Assembly: GCA_039586035.1 (NCBI GenBank)
Contig: JBDHLD010000001.1
Location: 124,001 to 188,000 of the forward strand
Length of the DNA stretch: 64,000 bases
From: JBDHHQ01 sp039586035
GTDB taxonomy: Bacteria; Gemmatimonadota; Gemmatimonadetes; Longimicrobiales; Gaopeijiaceae
Direction of reading: 5' to 3'
Part shown: one piece after another, positions 15,727-24,035 of the stretch
Layout of the letters: every line of letters starts with the position of its first letter
Numbering within the stretch: position 1 is the stretch's first letter
Notes under the pieces: generated by a model
What the model was told of the DNA's origin: nothing
The model's database searches: none
The model's input: only the letters and a program-made list of their open reading frames with translations
Made by a program: the position numbers and the translations under genes

Positions 15727-17862
15727 TCAGTAGCTGGCCAACTCGCGGATCGCCGCCAGCACGTCGTCGGTCTGCGGCAGGATGGCGTACTCCACCTGGG
15801 GCGCGTACGCCACCCACGTGTCCATCGACGCCACCCTGCGCACGGGCCCGTCGAGCCAGGCGAAGAGCTCGTCGGCGATGCGGGCCGCGATCTCCGAACC
15901 GATGCCCCAGGACAGGGCGTCCTCGTAGACCACGACCACCTTGCTGGTGCGCTTCACCGACTGGGCGACCGTGGTCATGTCGAAGGGCGAGAGCGTGCGC
16001 AGGTCGATCACCTCGACGTCGATGCCCTCGGCCGCCGCGGCCTTGGCCGCGTCGAGAGAGCGCTTCACCAGGGCTCCGCAGGTGACCACCGTTAGGTCCG
16101 ATCCCGGGCGGACCACCTTAGCCTTGCCGAAGGGGATCATGAAGTCGGGCCCTGGATTCCGCCCCTTGTTGTATACCTGCCGGTACAGGTGCTTGTGCTC
16201 GAGGAAGATCACGGGGTCTTCACAGCGTACGGCCGTGCGCAACAGGCCGTTGGCGTCCACGGCGTTGGACGGGAGCACCACGCGGAGGCCGGGGGTGTGA
16301 GCGAAGATGCTCTCGCCCGTCTGGGAGTGATAGATGCCCCCGCCTTTCAGGTAGCCACCGTACGTGACCCGCACCACCACCGGCGCCGAATAGGTGTCGT
16401 TGGACCGGTAGCGCATGGTGGCCAACTCGTTTCGGATCTGCATGAACGCCGGCCAGATGTAGTCGAAGAACTGGATCTCCACGACCGGACGCAGCCCACG
16501 CAGCGCCATGCCGATGGCCCGGCCCACGATGTTGGCCTCGGCCAAGGGGGAGTTGAACACCCGGTGGTCCCCGAACCGGCGCTGGAGGCCGTGCGTGACT
16601 TTGAAGACGCCCCCTTTGCCCTTTACCTCCTCCAGGTACTGGGAATGCGAGACGTCGGCCACGTCCTCACCGAACACGACGATGCGCGGATCCCGCTCCA
16701 TCTCCGAGCGAAGACAGGCGTTGAGTAGATCCACGACGGTCTTCTCGTTCTCGGCTTCGTCGAAACGCGGGTCGCTTTCGGTGTCGAAGTCCGGCCCGGA
16801 GGGGTCGGTGGCTTCCGAGTAGAGGAAACGATCAGCCGTCTCCGGCTCCGGCTGTGGGCGCTCCAGGGCTTCGTCCGCCGCCTCGCTGACCCGAGCCCGG
16901 ATCTCCGCCTCGAGACCGTCCAGAGCCTCGGCGGACGCCAGTCCCGCTTCGATGATGAGGGCCCGCGCGCGGCCCAGGGGATCTCGCCGGGCCTCCTCCT
17001 CACGCTGATGAGGGGGCTTGTAGGCCCGCTCGTCGTCGGACATGGAGTGGGAGTAGGGGCGGACCACGTGGGCGTGGAGCAGGACAGGACCGTGGCCGTG
17101 ACGGCAGTGGCGGACCGCTCGAGCGCCCACGTCGTACGACTCCACCACATCGGTACCGTCACACTCGAGCACCAGAAGGTCGGGGAAGCCTTCGAGGGTT
17201 CGGGAGATGCTGCCCGCCGGGGTCTGGACGGCGACCGGCACCGAGATGGCGTAGCCGTTGTCCTCGATAAGGAAGATCACGGGGAGCTTCAGCACCGTCG
17301 CGGTGTTGAGGGCCTCCCAGAACTCTCCCTCCGAGGTGGTGCCCTCTCCGGCGCAGCACAACACGACCTCGTCGTCCTCGAACGAGCTCACGAGCGACTG
17401 TAGCTCGGGCACGAGCCGAGCCCGGTGACCCGCCTCCGCAGCGCCGACGGCTTGCAGGAACTGGGTCCCCGTGGGCGATGAGGTGCTGGCGATGTTGTAG
17501 CGAGCGTCGCCGAAGTGGGACGGCATCTGGCGCCCGCCGCTGGCCGGGTCGTCGGCCGCCCCCACGGCCTGCAGGAAGTGGTCGAGAGGACTCTGGCCGG
17601 CCGTGAGCGCGAGGGCTCGATCGCGGTAGTAGAGGAAGTACCAGTCCCGCCCGCTCCTGAGGTGGGCCCCGAGCGCTACCTGGACCGCTTCATGTCCCGC
17701 GCCCGAGATCTGGAAGAAGATCCGGTTCTGCCGCTTCAGGCTGATCTCGCGGTCATCGATGGCACGGGCGGTGACCATGGTGCGGTAGAAGTCGAGGAGC
17801 AGCTCGGGTGTCAGGTCGCCGAGGGCGGGCGAGGCGTGCCCCTGTTCGGTTCCGGTGAACAT
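15727..17862 (-). CDS. Fused alpha-beta E1 component of a 2-oxoacid dehydrogenase
   Basis: The 711-residue protein joins E1-alpha (about 1-345) and E1-beta (about 372-711) of a thiamine-diphosphate-dependent branched-chain 2-oxoacid (or acetoin/pyruvate-type) dehydrogenase. The alpha part has SGAGHEAVQVALG, HFGDARYNIAS and the ThDP/Mg motif GEGTTSEGEFWEALN ending in EDNGYAIS (171-206); the usual GDG is GEG. The beta part has VVFGEDVAD, VFNSPLAEANIVGRAIGMAL, FFDYIWPAFMQI and the C-terminal transketolase domain (VVTCGALVKRSLDAA, IDLRTLSPFD). It decarboxylates a 2-oxoacid and passes the acyl group to a lipoyl E2. No E2 or E3 gene is in the window. ATG 17862 follows GGAGAGAG closely. Convergent with the NHL gene, 13 bp apart. 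Confidence 0.9.
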   Translation of the reverse strand: MFTGTEQGHASPALGDLTPELLLDFYRTMVTARAIDDREISLKRQNRIFFQISGAGHEAVQVALGAHLRSGRDWYFLYYRDRALALTAGQSPLDHFLQAVGAADDPASGGRQMPSHFGDARYNIASTSSPTGTQFLQAVGAAEAGHRARLVPELQSLVSSFEDDEVVLCCAGEGTTSEGEFWEALNTATVLKLPVIFLIEDNGYAISVPVAVQTPAGSISRTLEGFPDLLVLECDGTDVVESYDVGARAVRHCRHGHGPVLLHAHVVRPYSHSMSDDERAYKPPHQREEEARRDPLGRARALIIEAGLASAEALDGLEAEIRARVSEAADEALERPQPEPETADRFLYSEATDPSGPDFDTESDPRFDEAENEKTVVDLLNACLRSEMERDPRIVVFGEDVADVSHSQYLEEVKGKGGVFKVTHGLQRRFGDHRVFNSPLAEANIVGRAIGMALRGLRPVVEIQFFDYIWPAFMQIRNELATMRYRSNDTYSAPVVVRVTYGGYLKGGGIYHSQTGESIFAHTPGLRVVLPSNAVDANGLLRTAVRCEDPVIFLEHKHLYRQVYNKGRNPGPDFMIPFGKAKVVRPGSDLTVVTCGALVKRSLDAAKAAAAEGIDVEVIDLRTLSPFDMTTVAQSVKRTSKVVVVYEDALSWGIGSEIAARIADELFAWLDGPVRRVASMDTWVAYAPQVEYAILPQTDDVLAAIRELASY

Positions 17863-18178
17863 TCTCTCTCCGCGTTTTCCTGCGATGTCCGACGTGGCGC
17901 GCGGGGCGGGCCGGACGAGGTGGAGCCAGTGAAGGGCAACAAGATAACAGCCCAGCGGAAAGCTACGGAAGCAGACACCCGTGCTGGCTTCCCCACCGGA
18001 GCTCGGCTCCTCGCGACGGGCGGCGAGTTGCAAAGGGTGTGGCGGAAAGCGGCCCGCCGGGGGACGATGGCGCCCGGCCCGCACTGTGAGCGTTCCGCTG
18101 CCGGCGCTAGATTTCCCCTCGACGGACTCCATTCCCCGAGCCCGGGAGCTTGCGGCGATCAACAGCACATATGCCCGC
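17863..18178. promoter_or_regulatory. Divergent intergenic region with TAGCTTT element
   Basis: This 316-bp region separates the reverse-strand E1 gene from the small plus-strand gene at 18179. On the reverse strand TAGCTTT occurs at 17965-17959, about 100 bases before the E1 start, and TTATCT at 17947-17942 lies 17 bp after TTCCGT (17970-17965), a weak -35/-10 pair. The same TAGCTT word recurs upstream of other genes in this window. No gene is convincing; the plus-strand frame extending back to 17981 becomes protein-like only after 18179. Confidence 0.35.
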
Positions 18179-18409
18179 ATGGCGCGCCTCGCCCTGAGAC
18201 ATCCCAGCCTGTGGCTTCCCCTCCTGCGATCCTCCTGGACATTCCGGGCACGGGACTGGTACCGGCGCCCTCCGTTCTTGCCTCTTCCTCCGGCATCCTA
18301 CTTGCAGTGGAGGATGGAAACGGCGTACGGCGACGCGCATGCCACGCCGCCAGCAAAGGAGCTAATGCGCTATCTCCATTGGACCTCGGAGATGAGGCGC
18401 CGGAGATGA
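18179..18409 (+). CDS. Small conserved-looking hypothetical protein
   Basis: This 76-residue basic protein of unknown function begins MARLALRHPSLW and contains an aromatic, proline-rich core (FRARDWYRRPPFLPLPPASY), then LQWRMETAYGD, and ends with LMRYLHWTSEMRRRR. The spacing of tryptophans, tyrosines and arginines is characteristic of a short family I recall as an unnamed hypothetical protein in several actinobacterial and Gemmatimonadota genomes; I cannot verify this here. The frame is open upstream, but no better start is seen and there is no clear ribosome site. It lies 16 bp before the next gene, which has an excellent ribosome site, so the two are probably co-transcribed. Confidence 0.5.
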   Translation: MARLALRHPSLWLPLLRSSWTFRARDWYRRPPFLPLPPASYLQWRMETAYGDAHATPPAKELMRYLHWTSEMRRRR

Positions 18410-18425
18410 CCCGGGAGGGACGCCC

Positions 18426-18812
18426 GTGTTCAAGCTGATACTTTTTCTGCTCGTCGCGTTGGGAGCCGCTCTCTATTTCCCGGCGTCGCGCGTGGTGGTG
18501 TTGGACGTGGGCGAGCCGGTCTTGAATCCGGTCATGGAGTGGTCCACCAAGGGCGAGATGCGCAAGATCGCCCGGGATCTCGAGACCTACGAGCGCAGCT
18601 GGGAGTCGCTGCCCGGGCGGGACGGTTGGTCACGTTGGCTCGAGACCAAGTACACCACCGACGACGGCAAGACGGACTCCTGGGGGAACGATTACGCGCT
18701 TAAGGTGTGGCCAGACTCGTTCGCCGTGGTCTCGGCCGGCGTCGACGGGCAGATGGGGACTCAGGACGATCTGAAGACGGCGCGGGAGCGCGTAGCAGCA
18801 CGCCGCCGCTAA
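18426..18812 (+). CDS. Membrane-anchored protein with GspG-like C-terminal domain
   Basis: This 128-residue protein has a single N-terminal membrane span (KLILFLLVALGAALYF). The C-terminal part matches the end of the type II secretion major pseudopilin GspG: residues ~78-108 contain TDSWGNDYALKVWPDSF and VVSAGVDGQMGTQDD, the family's calcium-binding-loop style. The usual prepilin peptidase site (G-F-T-x-x-E) is absent, so it is not a normal pseudopilin; it may be a membrane-tethered relative. GTG 18426 has GGGAGGGA (18413-18420) 5 nt upstream, a strong start. It lies downstream of the small gene at 18179 and 96 bp before the DedA gene. No other secretion genes are nearby. Confidence 0.6.
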   Translation: MFKLILFLLVALGAALYFPASRVVVLDVGEPVLNPVMEWSTKGEMRKIARDLETYERSWESLPGRDGWSRWLETKYTTDDGKTDSWGNDYALKVWPDSFAVVSAGVDGQMGTQDDLKTARERVAARRR

Positions 18813-18908
18813 CCGACCTCGTCCGCCACAAAGCCGGGGTCCTTTCGGTCAGCGAGCCGTCGTTGGGGCGGCGGCTGGCCGGCATCACCGTCCGTTCCCG
18901 GGCCTGAC

Positions 18909-19556
18909 GTGCAATCCAATCCCCAGCTCACCGAAGCGCTGATCACGCTCGGGCCCTGGGTCGTTCTGCTGATGACGTTCGCCGAGACCGCGTTCATCAC
19001 CGGCTTCTTCGTCCCGGCGCTGCCCACCATCATGCTGGCTTGCCTGCTGGCTCTCGAAGGCCACTTCGGGTTGGGCGGCGTCACCCTCGCCACCGTCGCG
19101 GGCGGGGCGCTCGGCGACTCCACGGGCTTCTGGGTCGGAAGGCGCGGGGGGCGGCGACTCCTTGAAGGCGGAGGCCGAATTCGCGAGCTGGCCCGACGAG
19201 GCGAGCGGCGCACGACCGCCATCATGGACCGCCACTCGCTTCTGGGTGTCAGTCTGGCACGCTGTGTCTCCTTCGTCCGCACGCTCATGCCCCTGACCGC
19301 CGGCATGAGCAACCTCGCATACCGTCGCTTTCTTCTCTACGACCTGTTGGGGGTGGGCGTCTGGGCCGCGGGCTCGATCCTCGTGGGTGTGGGTGCGGCG
19401 GCGGGATGGCAGCGGGTCCGGGATGACATGGGTCCCTGGTGGGCGGCCGGCGCGATCCTCCTGGCCGGTGTGGTCTGGTCGATCCTGAAGATCCGAAGGA
19501 TGCTCTTGAACCGCCGCATGGGGGGGGACGAGGCCACCGCCGGGGCGGGGGGCTAG
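18909..19556 (+). CDS. DedA family membrane protein
   Basis: This 215-residue integral membrane protein belongs to the DedA/SNARE-associated (VTT) family. Family landmarks are visible in order: FAETAFITGFFVPALPTIML near residues 25-45, GGALGDSTGFWVGRRGG (~66-82), the conserved arginine region ARCVSFVRTLMPLTAGMSNL (~118-137) and RRFLLYDLLGVGVWA. DedA proteins support membrane homeostasis and, in several bacteria, recycle undecaprenyl phosphate or phosphatidylethanolamine across the inner membrane. The length is normal. The start is GTG 18909, with no strong ribosome site. The coaE-PHP gene starts 5 bp after its stop, so the two are almost certainly in one transcript. Confidence 0.9.
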   Translation: MQSNPQLTEALITLGPWVVLLMTFAETAFITGFFVPALPTIMLACLLALEGHFGLGGVTLATVAGGALGDSTGFWVGRRGGRRLLEGGGRIRELARRGERRTTAIMDRHSLLGVSLARCVSFVRTLMPLTAGMSNLAYRRFLLYDLLGVGVWAAGSILVGVGAAAGWQRVRDDMGPWWAAGAILLAGVVWSILKIRRMLLNRRMGGDEATAGAGG

Positions 19557-19561
19557 CGCCG

Positions 19562-20857
19562 GTGCTCTCGGTCGGACTCACGGGCAACGTAGCCGCGGGC
19601 AAATCGGCCGTCGCGCGGATCTGGGCCGGGGAAGGCGTCCCGGTCATCAGCGCCGACGAGCTGGCCCGCGAAGCCGTGACCCCGGGCTCGGAGGGACTCG
19701 AACGCGTCGTCGACGCCTTCGGCCCCGGGGTTCTCGCGACCGACGGGACGCTGGATCGCCCGCGGCTCCGGGACCTGGTCTTCCGGGACAGCGACGCCCG
19801 GCGCCGACTCGAGGAGATCCTCCATCCCCTGATCTGGCGCCTGCGGACCGAATGGATGCGTCGGCGTGCCCTGGAGGGGCACGTGATCACCGTGGCGGAG
19901 GTGCCCCTGCTTTTCGAGGCGGGCCTCGAGGGAGACTTCGACGTGACCGTGCTGGTCGACGCGCCAGAAGACCTTCGCCGCGCGCGCCTGGTCGAGCTCA
20001 GGGGAATCGCGCCCGACGAGGCCCAGCGGATCATGGACGCCCAGCTCGATCCGACGATCAAGCGCGGCCGGGCCCACCACGTCCTCGAGAATGGCGGTAC
20101 CCTAGAGGCTTTGGCTCTGAGCGCGCGGGTACTGCTGAGCCGGCTCCGGCTGCAGGCGACGGAGGCGGCTCGAGAGGCATCGGAACGCCCCCGTTTGCGC
20201 CTGGACCTTCACCTGCACACCTGGGATTCATTCGACTGCCTGTCGGACCCGGAGCAGGTGCTTGCCAGAGCACGCGCACGGGGGGTAGGCCGAATCGCCC
20301 TCACGGATCACAACCGTCTCGGATCAGCGCTGGAGCTGGCTCGCCGGCACCCCGACCGGATCATCCCCGGCGAGGAGGTGAAGACCGCCGAGGGTGTGGA
20401 CATGATCGGTCTCTATCTTTCGGAGGAGATTCCCGCCCACACCCCGGGCCTCGAGACCTGCCGCCGGATACATGCGCAGGGCGGGCTGGTCTACCTGCCC
20501 CATCCGTACGCGGCGGGGAAGGGAGGGTCGGGCCGATGGGCAGAGGCCTGGATCCGCGAAGTGGACATCGTTGAGGCCTACAACGGTCGGATCCACGATC
20601 AGCGGCTCAACGCGCGGGCGCGGGCCCTCGCCGAGGCCAACGGGATACCGATGGGCGCCGGGTCAGACGCACACACGTTGTGGGAGGTGGGCCGGTGCCA
20701 GGTCGACGTACCATGGCACCCCAACGAGCCCACCGCTCTCCTCGCCGCCCTGAAGGACGGGGTGATCCACGGCCGCTCGGCGCCCCACCTGGTGCACGTC
20801 GCCTCGACGTGGGCCAAGTTGCGCAAGCGGCTACCCCTCGGCCGTGGCAGGCCGTAG
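19562..20857 (+). CDS. coaE: Dephospho-CoA kinase fused to a PHP-domain phosphoesterase
   Basis: The 431-residue protein carries two full domains in one reading frame. Residues 1-~200 are dephospho-CoA kinase: P-loop GNVAAGKS (8-15), ISADELARE (29-37), EVPLLFEAG (113-121), VLVDAPEDLRRARLV and an IMDAQ element; it phosphorylates dephospho-CoA at the 3'-hydroxyl, the last step of CoA synthesis. Residues ~212-431 are a PHP domain: DLHLHTWDSFDC (215-226), IALTDHNRLG, GEEVKTAEG, LPHPY and GAGSDAHTLWEVG, giving the usual metal-binding histidines and aspartates of a phosphoesterase. CoaE is normally a stand-alone protein of about 200 residues. GTG 19562 follows a G-rich stretch. It is probably translated from the dedA transcript. 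Confidence 0.88.
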   Translation: MLSVGLTGNVAAGKSAVARIWAGEGVPVISADELAREAVTPGSEGLERVVDAFGPGVLATDGTLDRPRLRDLVFRDSDARRRLEEILHPLIWRLRTEWMRRRALEGHVITVAEVPLLFEAGLEGDFDVTVLVDAPEDLRRARLVELRGIAPDEAQRIMDAQLDPTIKRGRAHHVLENGGTLEALALSARVLLSRLRLQATEAAREASERPRLRLDLHLHTWDSFDCLSDPEQVLARARARGVGRIALTDHNRLGSALELARRHPDRIIPGEEVKTAEGVDMIGLYLSEEIPAHTPGLETCRRIHAQGGLVYLPHPYAAGKGGSGRWAEAWIREVDIVEAYNGRIHDQRLNARARALAEANGIPMGAGSDAHTLWEVGRCQVDVPWHPNEPTALLAALKDGVIHGRSAPHLVHVASTWAKLRKRLPLGRGRP

Positions 20858-20934
20858 CGCCACGGCGACGGTTCGATCGAGGCCGTGCGCCTTCACCCAT
20901 GCGGGCGCCGCGTCGATCCGCTACCTTCGCGCCG

Positions 20935-21996
20935 ATGAGCTACACCGTACCCAGCCACCGCCTCGCTGACGTAGAGGAAGTCCTGGGCGTGCTGTTCGAG
21001 GCACGCCGCGTGGTGCTCACCACTCACATCAACGCCGACGGCGACGGTGCGGGGTCCGAGGTGGCCCTCGCGAGCTTCCTGCGTGAGCGGGGTGCCGAAG
21101 CCTGGATCGTGAACCCGACACCCTACCCGCGGCTCTTCCGCTTCCTGTTGCCGGATCCCGATTGGGTGGTGGCGGCGAGTGACCCCATCGCGGAGCAGCT
21201 CTGTCGCGACGCCGACCTGGCGGTCGTGCTGGACACGGGTGAGGTGCCGCGTCTCGGACGCGTGAAGCCCATGATCGCCGCCGTACCCAAAGTGGTCGTG
21301 GACCATCATCCGCCCGGAAGCGCCCCCATCCCTGGGCTCTCGCTCAGAGATCCGGCGGCCTGCGCCACGGGTGAGCTCGTCTTCGACCTCCTGAGCCGCG
21401 CCGGCTGCCGCTGGGACGAGGCGACGGTCACGGCGTTGTACGTGGCCATCGTCACCGACACGGGGTCTTTCCGCCACAGCAACACGTCGTCCAGGTGCCA
21501 CAGCATCGCCGCAGAGCTGATCGATCGGGGCGCAGACCCCGAGGGGGTCCACCGGCGCGTGTACGGGGCGTTTCCAGCGCGGCGGCTCCTGCTATTGCGG
21601 GAGGCTCTGGGGCATCTGAGTGTGAGCGAGGACGGGACCGTCGCCTGGATGACCGTGCCCGCGGACGCGTTTCGCGATCTCGGAGCGCAACCCGACGACC
21701 TCGAGGGCCTGGTGGACTACCCGCGGTCCCTCGAAGGCGTAGAGGTGGCGCTCCTCTTCCGGCGGATCAGAAACGATGCGGTGAAGGTCTCGTTCCGCTC
21801 CAACGGTGACGTCGACGTGGACCGGCTGGCCAAGTCGTTCGGCGGCGGCGGGCACGTGAAGGCTTCGGGAGCCGTTGTGCAGGGCACGGAGGAGGCGGTA
21901 CGCCAGCGGGTGATCGACGCCGCCAGCGAGGCCGTCCGTGCGATCGCCTCGGGCTCCCCGCCGGTGCCTGACCAGGAACCGATTCCCCAGGATTGA
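20935..21996 (+). CDS. DHH family phosphoesterase, NrnA-like
   Basis: This 353-residue DHH-DHHA1 phosphoesterase is of the NrnA (oligoribonuclease/pAp phosphatase) type. The first motif is THINADGDGAGSE (30-42) with His31, Asp35 and Asp37; the DHH motif VVVDHHPPG is near residue 120; VAIVTDTGSFRHSNTS supplies another metal ligand; the DHHA1 domain ends with KSFGGGGHVKASGA. Such enzymes degrade short RNAs or 3'-phosphoadenosine 5'-phosphate. pAp is released when CoA-derived phosphopantetheine is attached to carriers, so the neighbouring coaE is a suggestive but unproven link. ATG 20935 is chosen; ATG 20899 in frame would add 12 basic residues. Neither has a clear ribosome site. Confidence 0.88.
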   Translation: MSYTVPSHRLADVEEVLGVLFEARRVVLTTHINADGDGAGSEVALASFLRERGAEAWIVNPTPYPRLFRFLLPDPDWVVAASDPIAEQLCRDADLAVVLDTGEVPRLGRVKPMIAAVPKVVVDHHPPGSAPIPGLSLRDPAACATGELVFDLLSRAGCRWDEATVTALYVAIVTDTGSFRHSNTSSRCHSIAAELIDRGADPEGVHRRVYGAFPARRLLLLREALGHLSVSEDGTVAWMTVPADAFRDLGAQPDDLEGLVDYPRSLEGVEVALLFRRIRNDAVKVSFRSNGDVDVDRLAKSFGGGGHVKASGAVVQGTEEAVRQRVIDAASEAVRAIASGSPPVPDQEPIPQD

Positions 21997-22008
21997 TGTA
22001 GTGTGACC

Positions 22009-22437
22009 ATGCCTTCGAGTCAGGAATCGGGTCCCGGCGTGCCAGAAGCCCTGCCCCGGACCCTCGACCGGTTGGGAAGACGCCTGGATCCCGCCCGCTT
22101 GGACACCCTGTGGATCTTTCCCCCGCTGGTGAAGGGCAGGCGGGAGTGGGGGCTGGTCGTGGCCAGTTGCTTCGCGACCGGAGACGACCGGCGGCGCCTG
22201 CTGACCGCTCGGTATTCGGCGGAGCGGACAGGGAGGGGGCTGGAGCTGGAGTCGGAGATCACCGAGGAAGGCGAGGCCCCGCCTGATCGGATTCCGCGCG
22301 TCGTCGATGGCGTCGTTCGGAGGAGCGGCGTCCAGAAGGGCGACCCGCGAGAGGTCGTGATCGGCGGGGAGCTCGAAGCCTTCAGCGAATTGATGAAGGA
22401 GTTCGACCAGACCTTGTTGGAGATCGTGGAGCAGTGA
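22009..22437 (+). CDS. Hypothetical protein upstream of fur
   Basis: This 142-residue, probably cytoplasmic protein is not recognised. It has a WIFPPLVKGRREWGLVVASCF strand-like segment (~35-55), a second beta-type segment (LTARYSAERTGRGLELESEI) and a C-terminal helix (AFSELMKEFDQTLLEIVEQ). No membrane span or signal is seen. The start may be GTG 22003 or ATG 22009, 12 bases after the DHH gene stop. Its stop overlaps the fur-like start as GTGA, so the two are translationally coupled and it may be functionally tied to the regulator. No function is proposed. Confidence 0.6.
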   Translation: MPSSQESGPGVPEALPRTLDRLGRRLDPARLDTLWIFPPLVKGRREWGLVVASCFATGDDRRRLLTARYSAERTGRGLELESEITEEGEAPPDRIPRVVDGVVRRSGVQKGDPREVVIGGELEAFSELMKEFDQTLLEIVEQ

Positions 22438-22934
22438 GTCGGCAGGTGGGCACGGCGCCATTCGTCCGTCTCTTCGGAAGATACCTGCGGGAGCTGGGGC
22501 TACCGGTCACGCAGCAGCGCGAAGCGGTGGCGGAGCTCGTCTTTTCGTCCAGCGGCCATCTTTCCGTCGACGACATCGAAGCCCGCCTCCGGGAAGCCGG
22601 CGAGCGCATCGGCAAGGCTACGATCTACCGCACGCTGGACCTCCTGGTCCGCAGCCAGCTGGTGGAGGAGCACGACTTCGGTGAGGGGTTCAAGCGCTAC
22701 GAGCACCGGCTCTCGGCCCAGCCCGTACACGAGCACCTCATCTGTCTCGAGTGCGGCAAAGTGCTGGAGTTCCGGAGCGAGGAGATCCGGAGGATCGAAT
22801 CCCGGGTTCAGGAGGAGCACGGATTCCTGCCTGCTCGGCATCGCCTCGACATCTACGGCCTCTGCCGGGAGTGCCAAGCGGCGGGCGCCGCCCTTCCACA
22901 GGAAGGGTTGACCTGTCCGATCGAAATGGCGTAA
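22434..22934 (+). CDS. Fur family metal-dependent transcriptional regulator
   Basis: This 166-residue regulator of the Fur/Zur/PerR family has a winged-helix DNA-binding domain in residues ~10-90 (LPVTQQREAVAELVF, HLSVDDIEARL, IGKATIYRTLDLLV) and a dimerisation/metal domain with VHEHLICLECGKVLEF and a second YGLCRECQ pair. The two CxxC pairs form the structural zinc site. The HEH segment and downstream acidic residues could form the regulatory metal site. Which metal it senses (iron, zinc or manganese) is not decidable. GTG 22434 overlaps the preceding stop by four bases. No obvious Fur box was identified in the window, though I did not search exhaustively. Confidence 0.9.
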   Translation: MSRQVGTAPFVRLFGRYLRELGLPVTQQREAVAELVFSSSGHLSVDDIEARLREAGERIGKATIYRTLDLLVRSQLVEEHDFGEGFKRYEHRLSAQPVHEHLICLECGKVLEFRSEEIRRIESRVQEEHGFLPARHRLDIYGLCRECQAAGAALPQEGLTCPIEMA

Positions 22935-23042
22935 CAGTTCCGGGCCTTCTTCGGTCTCTCCCCGGCTGGCGGGGACGTCGGTGACAGCGAGGTCCTGCGC
23001 TCGCGTGCCACCCCGGTGACACCAAACCCCGACACGCTCACG

Positions 23043-24020
23043 ATGCCGAATCGACGAAACCACGACGCATCCGGCCGCGGCTTCGACACCCGTCGCGAGC
23101 CGTCACCCGATCCCGCCGACCCCGGACTGCGGTCCGACCTCCCCTGGGAGCTGCCGCATACCTTTCTGGGCCTCGACGAGGCGGCCTCGGCCTTCGCTTC
23201 GGCCCGCGCCCTGATCCTCCCGGTGCCGTACGAGACGACGACCAGCTACGGTGGCGGCGCGCGCTCCGGGCCCGGAGCCATCCTGGAGGCCTCTCGCTAC
23301 ATCGAGCTCTACGATCAGGAGCTCGACACCGACCCGTCCACGGTGGGGATCCACACCCTTCCCGCATTCGAGCTCACCCGGGAAGGTCCTGCGGCGGCGG
23401 CGCAGGAGTTGGAGGACGCGTACGGTAGGGTGCTGGAGGCCGCGGGAGACCGTTTCGTAGTGGCGCTGGGGGGCGAGCACGGCGTCTCCGCGCCGTTGAT
23501 TCGCGCCGCGGCCCGACGTGCGGGGCAGCGCGTCTCGGTCCTACAGTTGGACGCACATGCCGACTTGCGGGCGGAGTACGAGGGAACGCCCCACTCCCAC
23601 GCGTCCGCCATGGCCCGGATCCTGGACCATGCCGACGTGGTGGGCGTGGGGATCCGAGGGATCAGCGCCGAGGAAGCCGCGGTGGCCCGGGCCTCCGACG
23701 CCGTCGATCTGATCTATGCGGAGGAGATGTGGGAGAACGACGACTGGATGGACCGTGCGCTCGAACGGTTGCACGACCCCCTCTACATCACCTTCGACGT
23801 GGACTTCCTGGATCCCTCCCTCGTTCCCTCGACGGGCACGCCCGAGCCGGGAGGCGGAGATTGGTACCGGACCTTGCGGTTCCTCCGGCGCGTGTTTCGC
23901 GAGCGGGACGTGATTGGATGTGACGTCGTGGAGCTCGCGCCGATACCCGGACTCCACGCACCGGACTTCCTGGTGGCCAAGCTGGTGTACAAACTCATCG
24001 GGTATCGATTCTTCGCCTGA
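23043..24020 (+). CDS. speB: Agmatinase / arginase family ureohydrolase
   Basis: This 325-residue ureohydrolase carries the metal ligand motifs GGEHGVS (~143-149), LDAHADLRAEYEGTPHSHAS (~168-187) and FDVDFLDPS (~248-256), giving the binuclear manganese site. PYETTTSYGGGARSGPGAIL near residue 65 and the SHAS histidine loop are typical of agmatinase, which hydrolyses agmatine to putrescine and urea; other guanidine hydrolases of the family remain possible. ATG 23043 is used; GTG 23016 in frame is an alternative. The first ~35 residues are variable and polar. It is separated from fur by 108 bp and followed after 15 bp by the phospholipase D gene. Confidence 0.88.
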   Translation: MPNRRNHDASGRGFDTRREPSPDPADPGLRSDLPWELPHTFLGLDEAASAFASARALILPVPYETTTSYGGGARSGPGAILEASRYIELYDQELDTDPSTVGIHTLPAFELTREGPAAAAQELEDAYGRVLEAAGDRFVVALGGEHGVSAPLIRAAARRAGQRVSVLQLDAHADLRAEYEGTPHSHASAMARILDHADVVGVGIRGISAEEAAVARASDAVDLIYAEEMWENDDWMDRALERLHDPLYITFDVDFLDPSLVPSTGTPEPGGGDWYRTLRFLRRVFRERDVIGCDVVELAPIPGLHAPDFLVAKLVYKLIGYRFFA

Positions 24021-24035
24021 TTCGGAGCCCTTTCC

